Of a stretch of DNA of 64,000 nt, positions 1-12,300 are shown one piece after another. The notes beneath the pieces were generated by a model. That model had not been told where the DNA came from. It searched no databases and saw only the letters and a program-made list of their open reading frames with translations. This DNA is from Odontocerum albicorne (lineage: Eukaryota; Arthropoda; Insecta; Trichoptera; Odontoceridae), in NCBI GenBank assembly GCA_949825065.1, contig OX463845.1:27708615-27772614 (forward strand), in the 5' to 3' direction. The translations under genes and the position numbers were made by a program. Position 1 is the stretch's first letter. Every line of letters begins with the position of its first letter.

Positions 1-240
1 GTAGGGGTTGTGACTGTTTGAGGTATTTCAGATGGTACATTAAGAGGGGTTATCTTTTTTTCCGGTGATTCTTGGCGGCTCCCTGGCTTTAGGTTCCTCG
101 TTCTCTTTCGTTTGGTTTTATTTTTCACTTCTGTGAAGGACGAGACCGGGATTTCCTCTTCAGTCAACAGTTCACTAACAGAGTTTAAATCTGGTGGTTT
201 GGGATCAGGAGGTTTGTGTGGAATCATTTTGCCTACGTAC
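1..240 (-). CDS. Partial exon of an unidentified Lys/Pro-rich protein
   Basis: Read on the minus strand, the sequence is open from about 240 to the window edge. It would encode about 80 residues rich in Pro, Lys, Glu and Ser, including PHKPPDPKPPDL and a basic KNKTKRKRTRNLK stretch. A long pyrimidine run ending in TTTTAG sits immediately upstream (about 241-262), which looks like a splice acceptor, so this is probably an internal exon. An ATG at 227 could also be the start. The exon is GC-richer than its surroundings. I do not recognise the family. The basic stretch could be a nuclear localisation signal, but that is inference. The gene continues beyond the left edge. Confidence 0.45.
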
Positions 241-527
241 TAAAAAAAAAAGAAAGAGAAAAAAAACGACACGAGGAAAAAAAATTTGAAGAGAGAAAAA
301 ACAAACTACCTACCTTTGGATCTACGATGAAATCAACCACAAATATGTACACAATCTAAGTTAAAATACAATACGTATATGAATAATGGTAGTATGAACG
401 GTTATTTGTTATATGATTTAAATTAAGATGAATTTAGTGTAAAAAAAGTTAGTTTTTTTTTTTTAACCGACAATCTACAACTTTCCCGGGCCGACGACCA
501 GAGAGCCTGTCATAGACACTCTCTCTC

Positions 528-586
528 TTTGAATAATGGCCGTGAACTCCTATATATGAAGGAGTATACGCCAGTGTCAAGTGATG
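528..586 (+). repeat. Left arm of a long-distance inverted repeat
   Basis: About 57 bases here reappear in inverted orientation at 8104-8161 with few mismatches. Each arm holds a small hairpin, ACTCCTATAT(AT)GAAGGAGT. If the hAT unit at 2996-8086 is removed, the arms lie about 2.5 kb apart, so they could be the ends of an older element into which the hAT inserted. Weak similarity (GGCCGACG / GGCCCGACG) continues outward. The family is not recognised. Confidence 0.6.
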
Positions 587-660
587 TAACGGCACACAAT
601 TCCACGTTTTTTTTGTTTGAAGGTAGATATCCCATTAGTTGTAATTCGCGATAACGGCGA

Positions 661-740
661 TCTTCATGGCCTAGAAGTAAAATGTTTTGTTTTACTTACG
701 AGAATTTCGGGTTCGACTCACAATAAATTGTTTAATTGAC
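661..740 (+). repeat. tRNA-derived SINE-like fragment
   Basis: An A-box-like TGGCCTAGAAGT is followed about 40 bases later by a B-box-like GGGTTCGACTCA, the arrangement of an internal RNA polymerase III promoter. There is no clean cloverleaf, so this is not called a functional tRNA gene. Other fragments with comparable boxes lie at 13688, 20733 and 21333. Confidence 0.35.
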
Positions 741-1128
741 CCAAATAAAAAATTGTTTCATTCTGGTTATGGCATACAAAACTTACTAGTTATAGAAAAA
801 ATTCTACAAGTTAATCTGGTTGTCTTGTTTACACGGGGAGTGTTATGCAATAAAGTAAAATTATGAAAAGTAAATTTAGAAGTTATAAAACACTTAATGA
901 ACACATTGCTTTGTTTCATAATACTTAATGCAGACATCTGCTGAAGCATATCACTCAATACACAAAACAAACGAAAATTTACAAATTAAACTGGATTTCA
1001 GAAAAATTAAGTTTTTAGTAAACTAAAAGAAAGAACCAAAATACAAGTTAAATAATGAGGAAAAATATGGTTATAAAAACTAAAACTACCAGCAAAACGA
1101 CATTAAGTCAGAGGAAAAATTCGTTTAA

Positions 1129-1703
1129 TAGGTTGTCCGGAAAGTAACTTCATATTTCTCGGATAAGATGTTGTAAGGGTAACATTTTCATTGCTAACTT
1201 TATTGCAAATGTGTTGAATGTATTTTATTATGAAAGGATTGAGATTTTTAGTTTTTTTTGGTCATTGTTTGTCCAAATTGTTTGAGCGATTTTTTGCATC
1301 ATTTCGAAAGTGGAACAAAATTTGTTGTTTTTTCAATAATTAGTGTTTTTTACTTCTGCAAAGTTAACTTTTTTACTTCTATAATGAAATGTGACACAAA
1401 TAAAAATACATATTAAGTATATAGTTATTATATAGTAACAGATCGTTTGTATCAAATGTGGATTATAAAATCCGCAATGGTGATACGACACTCAAAGATG
1501 GTGATTGCTCTGGAAGCCCAATTACCACTGATGGCGACCAAATTAAGGCTTTTATCGATGATAATTAGCGTTCTATGACATAAAAGATTACGGAGAGACT
1601 CAAAATATCGAAAACCACGGTTCAAAATAAAGTAACATCTTTATATAAAAAAAATGCATTTATATATACCTAAAAATTTTATATCACTTTTCGGACCACC
1701 CAG
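1129..1703 (+). mobile_element. Mariner fossil, short and non-autonomous
   Basis: The ends are inverted repeats: GGTTGTCCGGAAAGTAACTT on the left and the complement of AAGT..TTCGGACCACCC on the right. Inside, at about 1440-1630, translation gives a damaged mariner N-terminal region: FRNGDT-like text, then a GSPITTDGDQIKA stretch, then KITERLKISKTTV, which is the linker and second helix-turn-helix. In-frame stops interrupt it and the catalytic domain is absent. It is an old deletion derivative. Confidence 0.65.
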
Positions 1704-2987
1704 AAATAGAAAAAAACTCTTAACATATCATAGCCTAATTACATTAAATGAAGAACCAGATACAAACGCTAATTTCATCGACTCGTATAGTTCTAATGCT
1801 GATGTCAATTGTGAAAATTTATTTTGTTAAAAAGTCAACAACTAAAATATACATATTGTTAAAATGTATTCTTATATGGAGAGATTTATTCTTTATGAAT
1901 ACTTTGTACCAAAAACTGAAATATCGAAGTTTATCACGTCTTTAAAAAAAATATGTAGTAATACCCTAATGTTTCAAATAAATAACTTAAGCTTATAAAG
2001 AAACATGTCCATTGCAGCATATTTTCTATAAAAGTTTGAAATTAGGGATTTCACCTGAACACCAAAAAAAAGCTATTGCATTGTATATCCTATTTTTAAC
2101 TCGTTGGAAAACTCTTCTCAAACCAGTATCAATACAAGTGGGAGACAGGTGTCTTATCAACTAGGCAATTGTATCAAAAGAAAGCAAGCTAAGAAATGTT
2201 CTCTTTACCACATATATCAACAGACTGTGAAAACGTTACAATCAAGATTTTACAATTATTATTTACGGCGACTACACAGTAGTTTTGATTAAAACCTGAA
2301 CTTGGGTGAATGTTTATGATGAGGAAGAAATTAATAATTTAAATTCAAATCGTGGCTGAATTCTAACCCTTAACAAATTGTTTGCGGGAAACGAGTAAAC
2401 GCGTGTTTCGCCAACTATCACTAGAGTGCACTTTAACTTATGAAATAAATTGTTTATGTTTGTATTTATATGTTTTACTTAATATATTACCCTGTTATCA
2501 TTTTACATCTATTGTTTTTTTCTTTGAATTGTAATTTTTACTTTCTGTTTAATTGTTAAATATGGAAATTATACTTCTTTGGATCTGTAAATTTATCGCC
2601 TCAGAATAAGATCAACCTGGTGATAAATAATAATTCATGCACGATAAAAAAAATCATTCGAAAACCGATAAGAAAATCGTAAACAATTTAACACTCATCG
2701 TTAATGAATATTTATTTATCAATTATTTTTAGTATTATCTTATATATTAGCAAATATCTGGCGTCTTGACTTTAATAGTTAAAATTTACAAATCATCTTA
2801 TGATATGTTTTGATAAGCACTAAAAGGAAGAAGGCTGATAATTATGACATGATTCGACCATCCAGCCACCTTTACTTTGTATCTTGTAAAATGAATGATG
2901 TATTGCAATGTTCTCAAGTAATAACTAAGCGTTAAAACGCTATTCTATATTTTTATGACTGAATATAGTTACACTCATCAAAGTTGT
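1704..2987. other. Intergenic DNA without a supported gene
   Basis: Only short open frames with stops occur here. At 2370-2420 there is a solo piece (CCCTTAACAAATTGTTTGCGGG) resembling the end of the piggyBac-like element at 12058-12716. The rest is AT-rich with no recognised homology. Confidence 0.4.
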
Positions 2988-3210
2988 CTCTAGATCATGG
3001 GTGGCCAACCTTTTCAGCAGCCGGGCCAGATTTTAGAAATGAAATTTCCTACCGGGCCATACAACAAATTTTTTTTTTAATTCAAAGCAAACAAGAAATA
3101 CATTGTTTTTTTAAGAAGCTATAACAAAAATGAGAATCAAACATATTTATTAGATTAGAGTTAGGCAATACAAAAAATAATAATAAAAAATAAACAAAAT
3201 ATAATAAATT

Positions 3211-5032
3211 TTAGTGAGACGTCTGATTTTGTTTGTCTGAACTAAGTGCATCAATGTTGATAACGATTGATGCTGTTGCTACACGCAAACAGTTTTCCAA
3301 ATGCTCATCAGTGATTCGTGTTCTCATTTGAGATTTAATATGCTTCATTCGACTAAAAAGCTGTTCACACATGTAATTGTTTCCAAATAGCGAAATCATC
3401 GATAGAGCATGTTTGTAAAATGCAGGATATTTCTCCTTCTCCAAATATGTTTTGTAAAACTCTTCCAAACCAACCTGATTGAATTTCTCCTTTAACTGTG
3501 CATCATAACACATTTTACAACGTTCCATTTGTAAAATTCCTAGCAATAAATTCACGTCTACGGAGAATGGCATTGCAAATGCCGCAAAAAGCACACGATG
3601 CTTCTTAAAATCTTGAAATCGGTTTTCAAATTCCAGATTCAAGTCGGATATCAACGAAGCTTTTTTATCCGCCGCCATTTGTATGACGTCTGGCTGCAAT
3701 AACAATGTAGGAAAGTGAGTGAAGATTTTTGTCCTTAACTGTTGTTCCCAAAGCCCAAGTTTCATTTGGAATGCGGAAATAATGTTATTACATGTTATTA
3801 ATTAGTTGATCTTTCCCTTGTAGACGAGTATTAACAACATTTAGGTGGCTAACTATATCAAACAGAAATGCAAAGTCGCTAACTCACTCCATGTCTTCGA
3901 ATTCTGGGATACTTTTTGACTTGCTTGCGAAGAATGATTGTATTTCTTGCTTCAAATCAAACACTCTTTTCAACATTTTGGCACGGGTCAGCCATCTTAC
4001 TTCTGCATAAAATGTAACGTCATTATACTCTGAATCCAAAGACTTGAGAAACTCTTGGAACTGACGGTGATTCAACCCCTTCGACTTAATAAAGTTCACT
4101 GTTTTGATGACCACCTTCACGACATGATCCATTTTAAGGGACTTGGAACATAAATTCTCCTGATGAATAATGCAATGAAAATTTAGCATCGAAGTATTAC
4201 CAACTTTGCAGGCCTCATTTTCAATCAATTTTACTAAACTTTCGTGTTTCCCAACCATTGCTGGAGCACCATCTGTTGTTAAGCCCGATAGGTTGTTGAG
4301 TTGTAACGAAAAGCGATTCAATGTCGATGTAACAGCTCCTAACTAATCTCGTGAGTAAGTAGTGTCCTTAAGTGGATACAGTGCCGCTAATTCTTCTATT
4401 TTGTTAAAATGGACATCAACGCCCCTGATAAAAATCGCCACTTGGGCGGTATCTGTTAGGTCAGTGCTTTCATCCAATGCTAGAGCAAAAAATATGAACT
4501 TGGATGCTCGATTTTTCAAATTATCTTCAATATGTTTTCCAATGTCATCCACACGTCTAGTAATAGTTTGACGAGACATGCTTATTTTTGAGAAATCCGT
4601 TTTCTTTTCTGGGTACAGAATTTCAACGACACTCTCCAAACATTCCTTAACCATTTCACCATCTGAATATGGCTTCGATTTTGTTGCTAGTATCATGGCT
4701 ACTGCATAACTAGCTTTTACATAGCATGTTGACTCTTGAGCCGCTCTAGTAAATATCCGACGTTGTGCAGAAAGTTTTCTTTTTAATTCATTTACTTGGT
4801 CTTGTCGAAATTTCCCTTCGTACTTATCAAACTTATTTGCATGTTTAGCCTCGTAATGCCGTTCAATGTTATACTCTTTCAAGACAGAAACAGAATCATT
4901 GCATATCAAGCATTTTGGCTTTGTTTTAAATTCCACGAAAAAATAGTTTATAGTCCATCTGTCTTGAAAACTTCTGAGTTTTTCTGTGACTCTTCTCTTC
5001 TTTGGTCCAACATCTTTACTACTTGACGCCAT
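3211..5032 (-). pseudogene. hAT transposase relic, GTF2IRD2/ZBED-like (left copy)
   Basis: Three consecutive minus-strand pieces (5032-4343, 4321-3884, 3765-3211) make up a hAT transposase of about 600 residues. The N-terminal piece has a BED-like zinc finger (CLICND...H..KH) and the RNase-H motif ALDESTD with the first catalytic Asp. The middle piece has LTTDGAPAMVGKH (second Asp), the conserved FHCIIHQE and EVRWL. The last piece has the hAT C-terminal dimerisation motif NYMCEQLFSRMK, whose Glu matches the third acidic residue of hAT enzymes. A stop after position 4343, a TGA at about 3884 where related proteins have Trp, and a frameshift near 3775 disrupt it. The nearest known relatives are GTF2IRD2-type and ZBED-type hAT proteins. 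Confidence 0.85.
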
Positions 5033-5369
5033 TGTGGGTCTTCGTTTTTAACTAAAAAAATAAATAAAATGACATCAGTATTACATAACTTTCTGACAAA
5101 AGGATGAGATGCTTGTGGTGCATTGTAAAAAATCAAAACTACATTGTAAAAAATATAATCTGCATTGTAAAAAATAAACACAAAACAAAAAATAGAACTC
5201 TACAAAATCAAAGTAAAATATTTAGAGTTTTAATTTTTTTGAGTGACTAGGTTTATTAAATACGTTCGTATGTTTGCGATATTGTATGTATGAGTGGTTC
5301 CTTTGCTGACAGTACTTGTCGCAACTCGTCTAGCGGCGAGCCAGACTGCACTCTTCACGCTAGTCTGGA

Positions 5370-5640
5370 ATGGGAAGTGTTATTTGCACATCACTCCTTG
5401 TACACGCAGAAAACTCGAAGTGAACGAAAGCCACGAACTGAGCCGATGAACGCCGAAGGCGCCAAAATACATAGCACATGACTCTGACAGCTCTGTCTGT
5501 CAGTGAAAGCAATAAGCATGGCCCCGACAGCCAAATTGACAGTAGTCACGGGCTCATACCGTCCCGATTGCTTCGGCGATCATCGGCTCACTTCGGGTTT
5601 TCGGCGTGTACAAGGAGTGATGTGCAAATAGCATTCCCCG
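5370..5640. repeat. GC-rich inverted repeat between the divergent hAT genes
   Basis: The arm at 5371-5420 (including TTTGCACATCACTCCTTGTA) is matched on the opposite strand by 5590-5640. The match extends inwards (GCCGATGA.CGCCGAAG) after an 18-base insertion or deletion. It lies in the 0.9 kb between the two outward-facing transposase starts, so it may be a shared bidirectional promoter or the scar of a head-to-head fusion; both readings are inference. The overlapping open frames at 5290-5816 are by-products of this GC-rich repeat. Confidence 0.75.
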
Positions 5641-5953
5641 CCTGGAACCGCGTTGTTGTCATTGTGATTGCGATTGCTGCCCCGTTCGGGTCGCGACAGT
5701 TAGCTAGGAGACACCTTCGTCTGACGAAACATGAATTAGGAGTTTTGATATTCCTTCTGAAAAATTTTAACGGGCTTAAAGCGGGGTGCGTAATCTATTA
5801 TATTTATAAGCGATAATCTATTATGATTGTGGGGATAGTTATAGTCCTTGTTATAATACATTTATGCATATAATGTAGAACAGACGTGCGCTATAACATT
5901 GATATTATATTGTAGTTCAATGACTATTTATTTTTTATTTTTTTAGTCCTAAA

Positions 5954-7742
5954 ATGAGTGGACCGAGTAAAATACAACGAACCTATAATTTTAACACTGA
6001 CTGGGAGGAATCATATTGTTTCGTTAATTTGAAAAATAAATGCGTTTGTTGTGTGGTAGTCGTATTGCAGTGCCGAAAAAACATAATGTTGAACGACACT
6101 TTCAAACAATTCATGCCACTTTTGATGTGAATTATCCACTTAAATCCGAAGTAAGAAAGAAAAAAATATGTCAACTAAAATCAAGCCTAACTGCACAACA
6201 GACTGTTTTCACTAGACACGTGGAAAATTCTAAAAAGGCCACCATTGCTTCTTTAAAAATTTCTCACATGCTCGCAAAAAAGAAGAAACCTTTCATTGAT
6301 GGTGAGTTGTTTAAATAACTATTTTTGACTGGTGCCGATTGTTTGTTTGATGGATTTTCTAACAAACGTGAGATTGTCTCAGCAATACAAGACTTACAGT
6401 TGTCAAATAACACCATCACAAGAAGAATACATGCAATTTCAACAGACATACAAACTCAGTTAAAGACTGACTTGGAAATATGTGACTGGTTCTCGCTACA
6501 ATTTGACGAGTCAACAGATATATCAGACACCGCACAGTTAGCAGTTATGGTGAGAATGGTATTTAGTAACTTCACAGTAAAAGAGGATATGTTGCAAATA
6601 TTACCTATGAAAGGACAGACAAGGGGTGAGGATATTTATAATACATTCAGAACATACGCCAAGTCAATAAATATGCCTTTGCACAAGCTGTCTGCGATAA
6701 CCACCGATGGGGCACCAGCAATGGTAGGTAAAAACAAAGGATTTATTGCCCTCTGCAAGAAGGATGAATCATTTTCAAACTTTATGTCCTACCACTGTAT
6801 TATCCACCAGGAAGCTCTGTGTTGTAAAATATTGCCATTTGAACACGTTATGAAAATAGTTACACAAGTAATCAATTCTATTCGAGCAGCTCCTTTGCAA
6901 CACCGACTTTTCAAGGCCCTGTTAGAAGATACTGAAGATAAAGAACATGATCTTATTCTGCATACTGAAGTACGTTGGCTCAGTGAAGGAAAGGTTCTTA
7001 CAAGATTTGTGAGTTTAATTGAAGAAATAAAAACATTTATAAACGATAAAAAGGAAAATGATGTTGAACTAGCTGACTCTCGCTGGCTGATTGATTTGGA
7101 ATTTCTCACAGACATCATGGAAAAATTGAATTCTTTAAATTTGGAGTTGCAGGGGAAAGACAAAAACATAGCTGAAATGAAAAGTTCTGTAAAGTCATTT
7201 AAAGCTAAATTGGATTTGTTGATATCACATCTGCAGATCAATTCTCTCGTGCATTTCCCACATATGAAGAAAATGCTAGGTAACAATGAATTAAACGGGT
7301 CATTATTTATTAAGCATCTTCAAGTGTTAAAAAAGAGTTTGAAGAGAGATTTTTGCAGTTTACACATATCGAGCCAATTGTTTCCTTCTGTATCAATCCT
7401 TTTACTTGCCAAATAAATGTAATGGAAATGGCCGCATGTATTGCAGATTTTGTTCAAGGTAAGACAGAAGAACTAGAGTTAGAAATTTTGGACCTTAAGA
7501 ATGATATTTTGCTAAAATCTTTAATATCAGAGGACTTTTGGAATACAGTGGACAGAGAAAAGTTCTCATTTTTTAAAAAAGCGGCATATAAAATTGAATC
7601 ATTTTTCGGTTCGACATATTTATGCGAATCATTGTTTTCAAACATGAACTGAATAAAATCAAGATATAGATCTCGACTCACCGATGAGCATCTTTATGAT
7701 TGTTTGCTAACAGGATTATCTGCTATCGTCATACTCTCCTAA
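5954..7742 (+). pseudogene. hAT transposase relic, GTF2IRD2-like (right copy)
   Basis: The probable start is ATG 5954, just downstream of a TTTTTTTAG acceptor-like site. The zinc-finger region reads KCVC then LLCGSR after a one-base slip near 6045. It continues through an in-frame TAA at 6316-6318 into the catalytic core: FDESTDISDTAQ (first Asp), ITTDGAPAMVGKN (second Asp), YHCIIHQEALC and EVRWLSEGK. A frameshift near 7350 and a TGA at 7650-7652 interrupt the C-terminal FGSTYLCESLFSNMN dimerisation motif. The tail runs to TAA 7740-7742. It differs clearly from the left copy, so the two are not a recent duplication. Confidence 0.85.
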
Positions 7743-8103
7743 TTATGAGTATGAGGCACTGGCCAATGATATGCAATGCCAAAGATCACATTGACATATT
7801 GATATTATATTTTTTTATAAAATGTTTTCTTTGTATTTGTGTTTTTTGTTTACTTTGTTTACGTTTTGTAAATACATTTCTCTGTGTGTATGCAATTTGA
7901 ATAGTAATTTTATTATTTTGAAACATTTTTGTTTATTATTTATTAATAAATTATGAATATAAGAAAATAAATTATGGGAAAATGAGATGTTATGGAAGGA
8001 GTTTGTCGATTAAAAATAGGTGGTGCCCGCCACCCTACCGATATTTTAGAATGTGCTCTAGAGTACAAAAAGGTTGGGAGTCCCTGCTCTAGATTATGGT
8101 GAA

Positions 8104-8161
8104 TCGTCACTTGACACTGGCGTATACTCCTTCATATAGGAGTTCATGGTCATTATCCAAG
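8104..8161 (-). repeat. Right arm of the long-distance inverted repeat
   Basis: This is the reverse-complement partner of 528-586. It begins about ten bases after the right TSD of the hAT unit, so the hAT inserted next to this arm. Confidence 0.6.
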
Positions 8162-9328
8162 AAGAAAAAGAAGACTGTCGTGAAAACAAATGTATCTGTC
8201 ATTAATGTCAAAATCTATTATCTGTCAAAATCACATCGTGATTCGGATGATTGCGTCGGGCCTGCTATAGTTATATATTAAAATTGTGAAGCTTGTATGC
8301 AAATATGTTTAATTATTCTGCGTGTATATGAAAAGCTACATTATTAATGAAATTCTGAGTAACTTTGAGGTACTTAAAATTAACACATCATGTTCCTTAC
8401 TTATTTCACTTGAGTGGACCAGAGAAGGAAAAAAATTGAAAGACAATTTCAGAAAACTAGAATTTTTTCTACATTGAATTGTCAATATTAATGGAAGAAT
8501 CTGCATACAATAACTCAATATTGACTTCATAAACTTATGAATGTGCAGGAGAATAGACATTACAAATGAGAATTGAAAGTGTTATATATTGGAAATATGA
8601 ATTTGGATAATGATATGCTAAAATTATAGGATTTTTATATACCTATTGGACTTTACAGATAATAATCTAATTCAATCAGACAATTTTTGGAATAGATCAT
8701 TAACATGACAGTAATTTAACATGATGCACATTATAAAATTGACTAATATTTTGTACGTTTAAGTAAATGCTTCATCAGTTTGTGAATATCTTAACATTTA
8801 ACAGATTTAGCTGGATTAAATACTTTGAGTGTCATACTTTTGTATTCATATATAAAACATTTATTTTTCTGGTGCCATTTAATGACCTAAGATCACTTCA
8901 AGGGCGCCTACACTCTTCTCGGAAAACTAATCCCTGCTTGTAATGAGAGTACAGTTGTCTTTATGTCATATGAGCATTATAGAACAAATGTCATGATTTG
9001 ACTCTAGAAGTTTAAGACTGACAAGCCACAGTTTGCTGCTCTGATTTGAATATGAACAAGAAAACTTCTACCAGTCCTGTCGAAATGTACAAAAGTTGGT
9101 GCTTTTAATGTCAAGTTCATTCAAATAAATAATGTAATGTAAATTTAATATACATTATTGCATTAGTCTGAATTATGTATAAATTTTCTAGAATCCACTC
9201 TCAAATTATACACTCTTTGAAATTACATGAAACCAATAATATTGTTACTTCTCTAGATCCCAGAAGTCGCAACGGTAATGATATTCAAATATATTTGCTC
9301 ATATATATTAAATTTTATTTATTACAGT
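8162..9328. other. Intergenic or 5' region upstream of the ORP gene
   Basis: AT-rich sequence without a supported gene or element. Its right end (TTTATTTATTACAG at about 9315-9328) is a good splice acceptor just before the ORP start codon. An upstream non-coding first exon must therefore exist, but it was not located. Confidence 0.4.
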
Positions 9329-9335
9329 TGGTAAA

Positions 9336-12300
9336 ATGGAATCGTCACATTTGAGTATGAAGTCTTGCTTGGGTGTAAACCGTCAACTTTCTGGTCAGTT
9401 GTATAAATATACAAATGTTGTAAAAGGCTGGCAGCACAGGTGGTTCACCGTTGATGCAGAAGCAGGGGTACTTAGTTATTATTTGTGTGAAGGGCCAGGG
9501 GATACCTTCATCCCTGGGCAACCTCCAAGAGGAGAGGTAATAATTATTTGTTCTGTAGTTCATCTACATTTGAATTCTGCTATGTGAAAAACTTATGTAT
9601 CATTAATCTACCAGATCTGTAAATATGAAAGCGGAATTTGCTCATAGATGGCTCTAATTGTCAATGTAGTGACTGTCAAACTGCGTCATTGGCACCTTTT
9701 TCTTGTGTTTACATTGGTCAAAGACTTTTAACTCACAATACAAGTTTAATACAACTACATATGTTTTCATAGCGTTGAACATGTCTGTTTTTGTGCCTAA
9801 AAACTACGATTTGCGGACAGCATTGATTTTCTGTTACCATTTGAAGAAAACTGCTGCAGAATCGCATCGAACGCTTGTCAAAGCTTACGGTGAGTATGCT
9901 CTTGGTAAATCACAGTGCTTTGAGTGGTTTAAAAAATTCAAAAGTGGCGATTTTGACGTGAGAAGCGAAGAACATGGAAGACCACCGAGAAAGTTTGAAG
10001 ATGCCGAATTGCAAGCATTGTTGGATGAGGATGACGCTCAAACGCAACAACTCGCAGATCAATGAAATGTGACACGAGAAGCCATCTCCATATGTTTCAA
10101 AGCCATGAAAAAGATCCAGAAAGTGGGAAAATGGGTTCCACATGAACTGAATGAAAACCGAAAAAGACAGCAGGAAAACCGAAAAACCACTTGCGAAATG
10201 CTGCTCGCCAGGTACAAAAGAAAATCATTTCTCCATCGAATTGTGACTGGCGATGAAACATGGATATATTTTGAGAATCCTAAGCGTAAAAGATCATGGG
10301 TAACTCCAAGCTGACCAGCGACATGACTGCAAGGCCAAATCGCTATGGACGGAAGACAATGCTCTGTGTTTGGTGGGATCAGAAGGGTGTTATCAGAAGA
10401 TCGTATGAGCTGCTAAAACCTGGCGAAACCGTTAATACTGAACGCTACCGACAACAAATTATGAATTTGAACCAAGAATTGCGAGAAAAACTACCAGAAT
10501 ATCAAAAGAGGCAACACAAAGTGATTTTGCTTCATGATAATGCACCATCGCACACAGCAAAACCGGTCGAGGAAACGATTGAGTCGTTTAGTTGGCAAAT
10601 ACTTTCGCATGCGGATTACTCACCAGACTTGGTTCCATCCGATTACTACTTATTTGCATCGATGGGACATGCACTTGCTGAGCAGCGCTTCACTTCTTAC
10701 GAAAATGGCTCGATGATTAGTTTGCCTCAAAAGAGCAACAGTTTTTTTAGCGTGGCATCCACAAATTGCCAGAGAGATGGAAAAAATGTGTAGCTAGCAA
10801 TGGGCAATACTTGGAAAAAAATATTTTTTACCATTTTCATACAATAAATGTGTATTTTCTATAAAAAAATTCCGGTTTCATATTTACAGACCTGATATGT
10901 TTTTAGATAACATCCTTTTAAACTAACTAATAATAATAAAAGGACAATTTATATATTGCTGTTTAGAAAGTAAACTTCTAAAGGGTGTACATAGAACTTT
11001 ACATTTAACAGAATATAAAATAAAAATATATTATCCATGTCCATATAATTTGTCATTATTTTTTGTTTAATGGAAATGAATTGTATCATTTTTACACAAA
11101 CAAGTCAAATTTTAAAAACATATTTCAGCACTTTGTTGCTTGCCAATAAACATCTCTGAGTATGCATCTTGTTCAACCCATCTGGGCAAGAATGTGTAGT
11201 GCAAAAGAAATATGAAATTTACTTTGAATTTTAATAATTCAAATGAAACTGTTGCTTGGTATGCTATTGCATCTTTGTATTTATTATGTTTAACCTTTCC
11301 CTTCCTGTGCTAAAAAAATCCGCGCATTCCGGTGCTGTGTATTCAATACACATGTAAAAATGAGCGATTTAAAATTGAAAAAATAAGAATATTCATAGCC
11401 AATCGCTTAAATTAATTAAATTTGAAGTCAAAAGGGATGATAATTGAAATTTAATTGCTGAAAACACGAAAAAACCATCGGCCGACGTTCACAAAACGGG
11501 CAGAGACCACCTCAAATGGATGCCCTAGAGCTACTGAGAGCTGAGACGGGACTCGGACTGTTATACCTCGAAGGAAGAAACACAATTGCGAACTGAGATT
11601 CTATTTCTTGCGTTCACATATACCTAAGTAGAGTGAGACGTGAATAGCGTCACTTCCTCACACATAGCGGTTTTTTAGAATAAATATACCTACGTCACAC
11701 ACTGGCACATGTTTTATTGTATTAGTGAATTTATTCCCAATTTTCACAAAATATCTCTGATGTGGCCGATAAGTGCTAATTAGTATATTATATTTTCATT
11801 CAATGTGTAAATGTATAATATTATGGAGGAATACCTAAAATTTGAACCCAGTATTTATTATATTTATAGAGATATTAAAGTTTTTAGAAGCAATGTGTAC
11901 TAGTTACACATCACAGGGAAGGAAGGGTTGACCTAGCAGAGCGCTACAAGTCAAATAGCATATCTTTCCAGTTTAAAAAATAACGATCCATAGTGAAATA
12001 ATTATTTCAGTTCACCAAAATACCTTGTACTTTATTGGTGATTCGTATTTTAATTAACACATTGTTTGCGGGTACTTTTCGCGACAAGTGATGACGCAAT
12101 GCGGGTACTTTTAGACTTTTTTGCGCCAAAATTAGACTTTCGTAAAAAAACCATATCTCTCAAACTAATTAGTATTTTTTCGAAAAACTTTTTGTATCTT
12201 ACTAAGAATAGAACTATCTATATCTTTATTATGCAAAATATGGGTTGCTCTATTTTTTACTCACACAAAATTACTACATTCTAGGTAAACATAGAAAAAA

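Larger units (their letters stand above)
2996..8086. mobile_element. 5.1 kb hAT unit with two divergent transposases
   Basis: The 8-bp duplication CTCTAGAT occurs at 2988-2995 and at 8087-8094. It flanks ends of hAT type: CATGGGTGGCCAACCTTTT on the left and, on the opposite strand at the right, CAGGGACTCCCAACCTTTT. Within these single outer ends lie two different decayed hAT transposase genes pointing outwards, at 3211-5032 (minus) and 5954-7742 (plus). A central GC-rich inverted repeat separates them. No second pair of hAT ends was found between the two genes. The TSD fits the nnnTAnnn pattern known for Buster-type hATs. Confidence 0.8.

Noticed and set aside
5290..5816. Plus-strand open frames of 63 and 112 codons
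   Set aside because: They lie in the GC-rich inverted repeat between the hAT genes, overlap its two arms and show no domain; GC richness alone explains the lack of stops.
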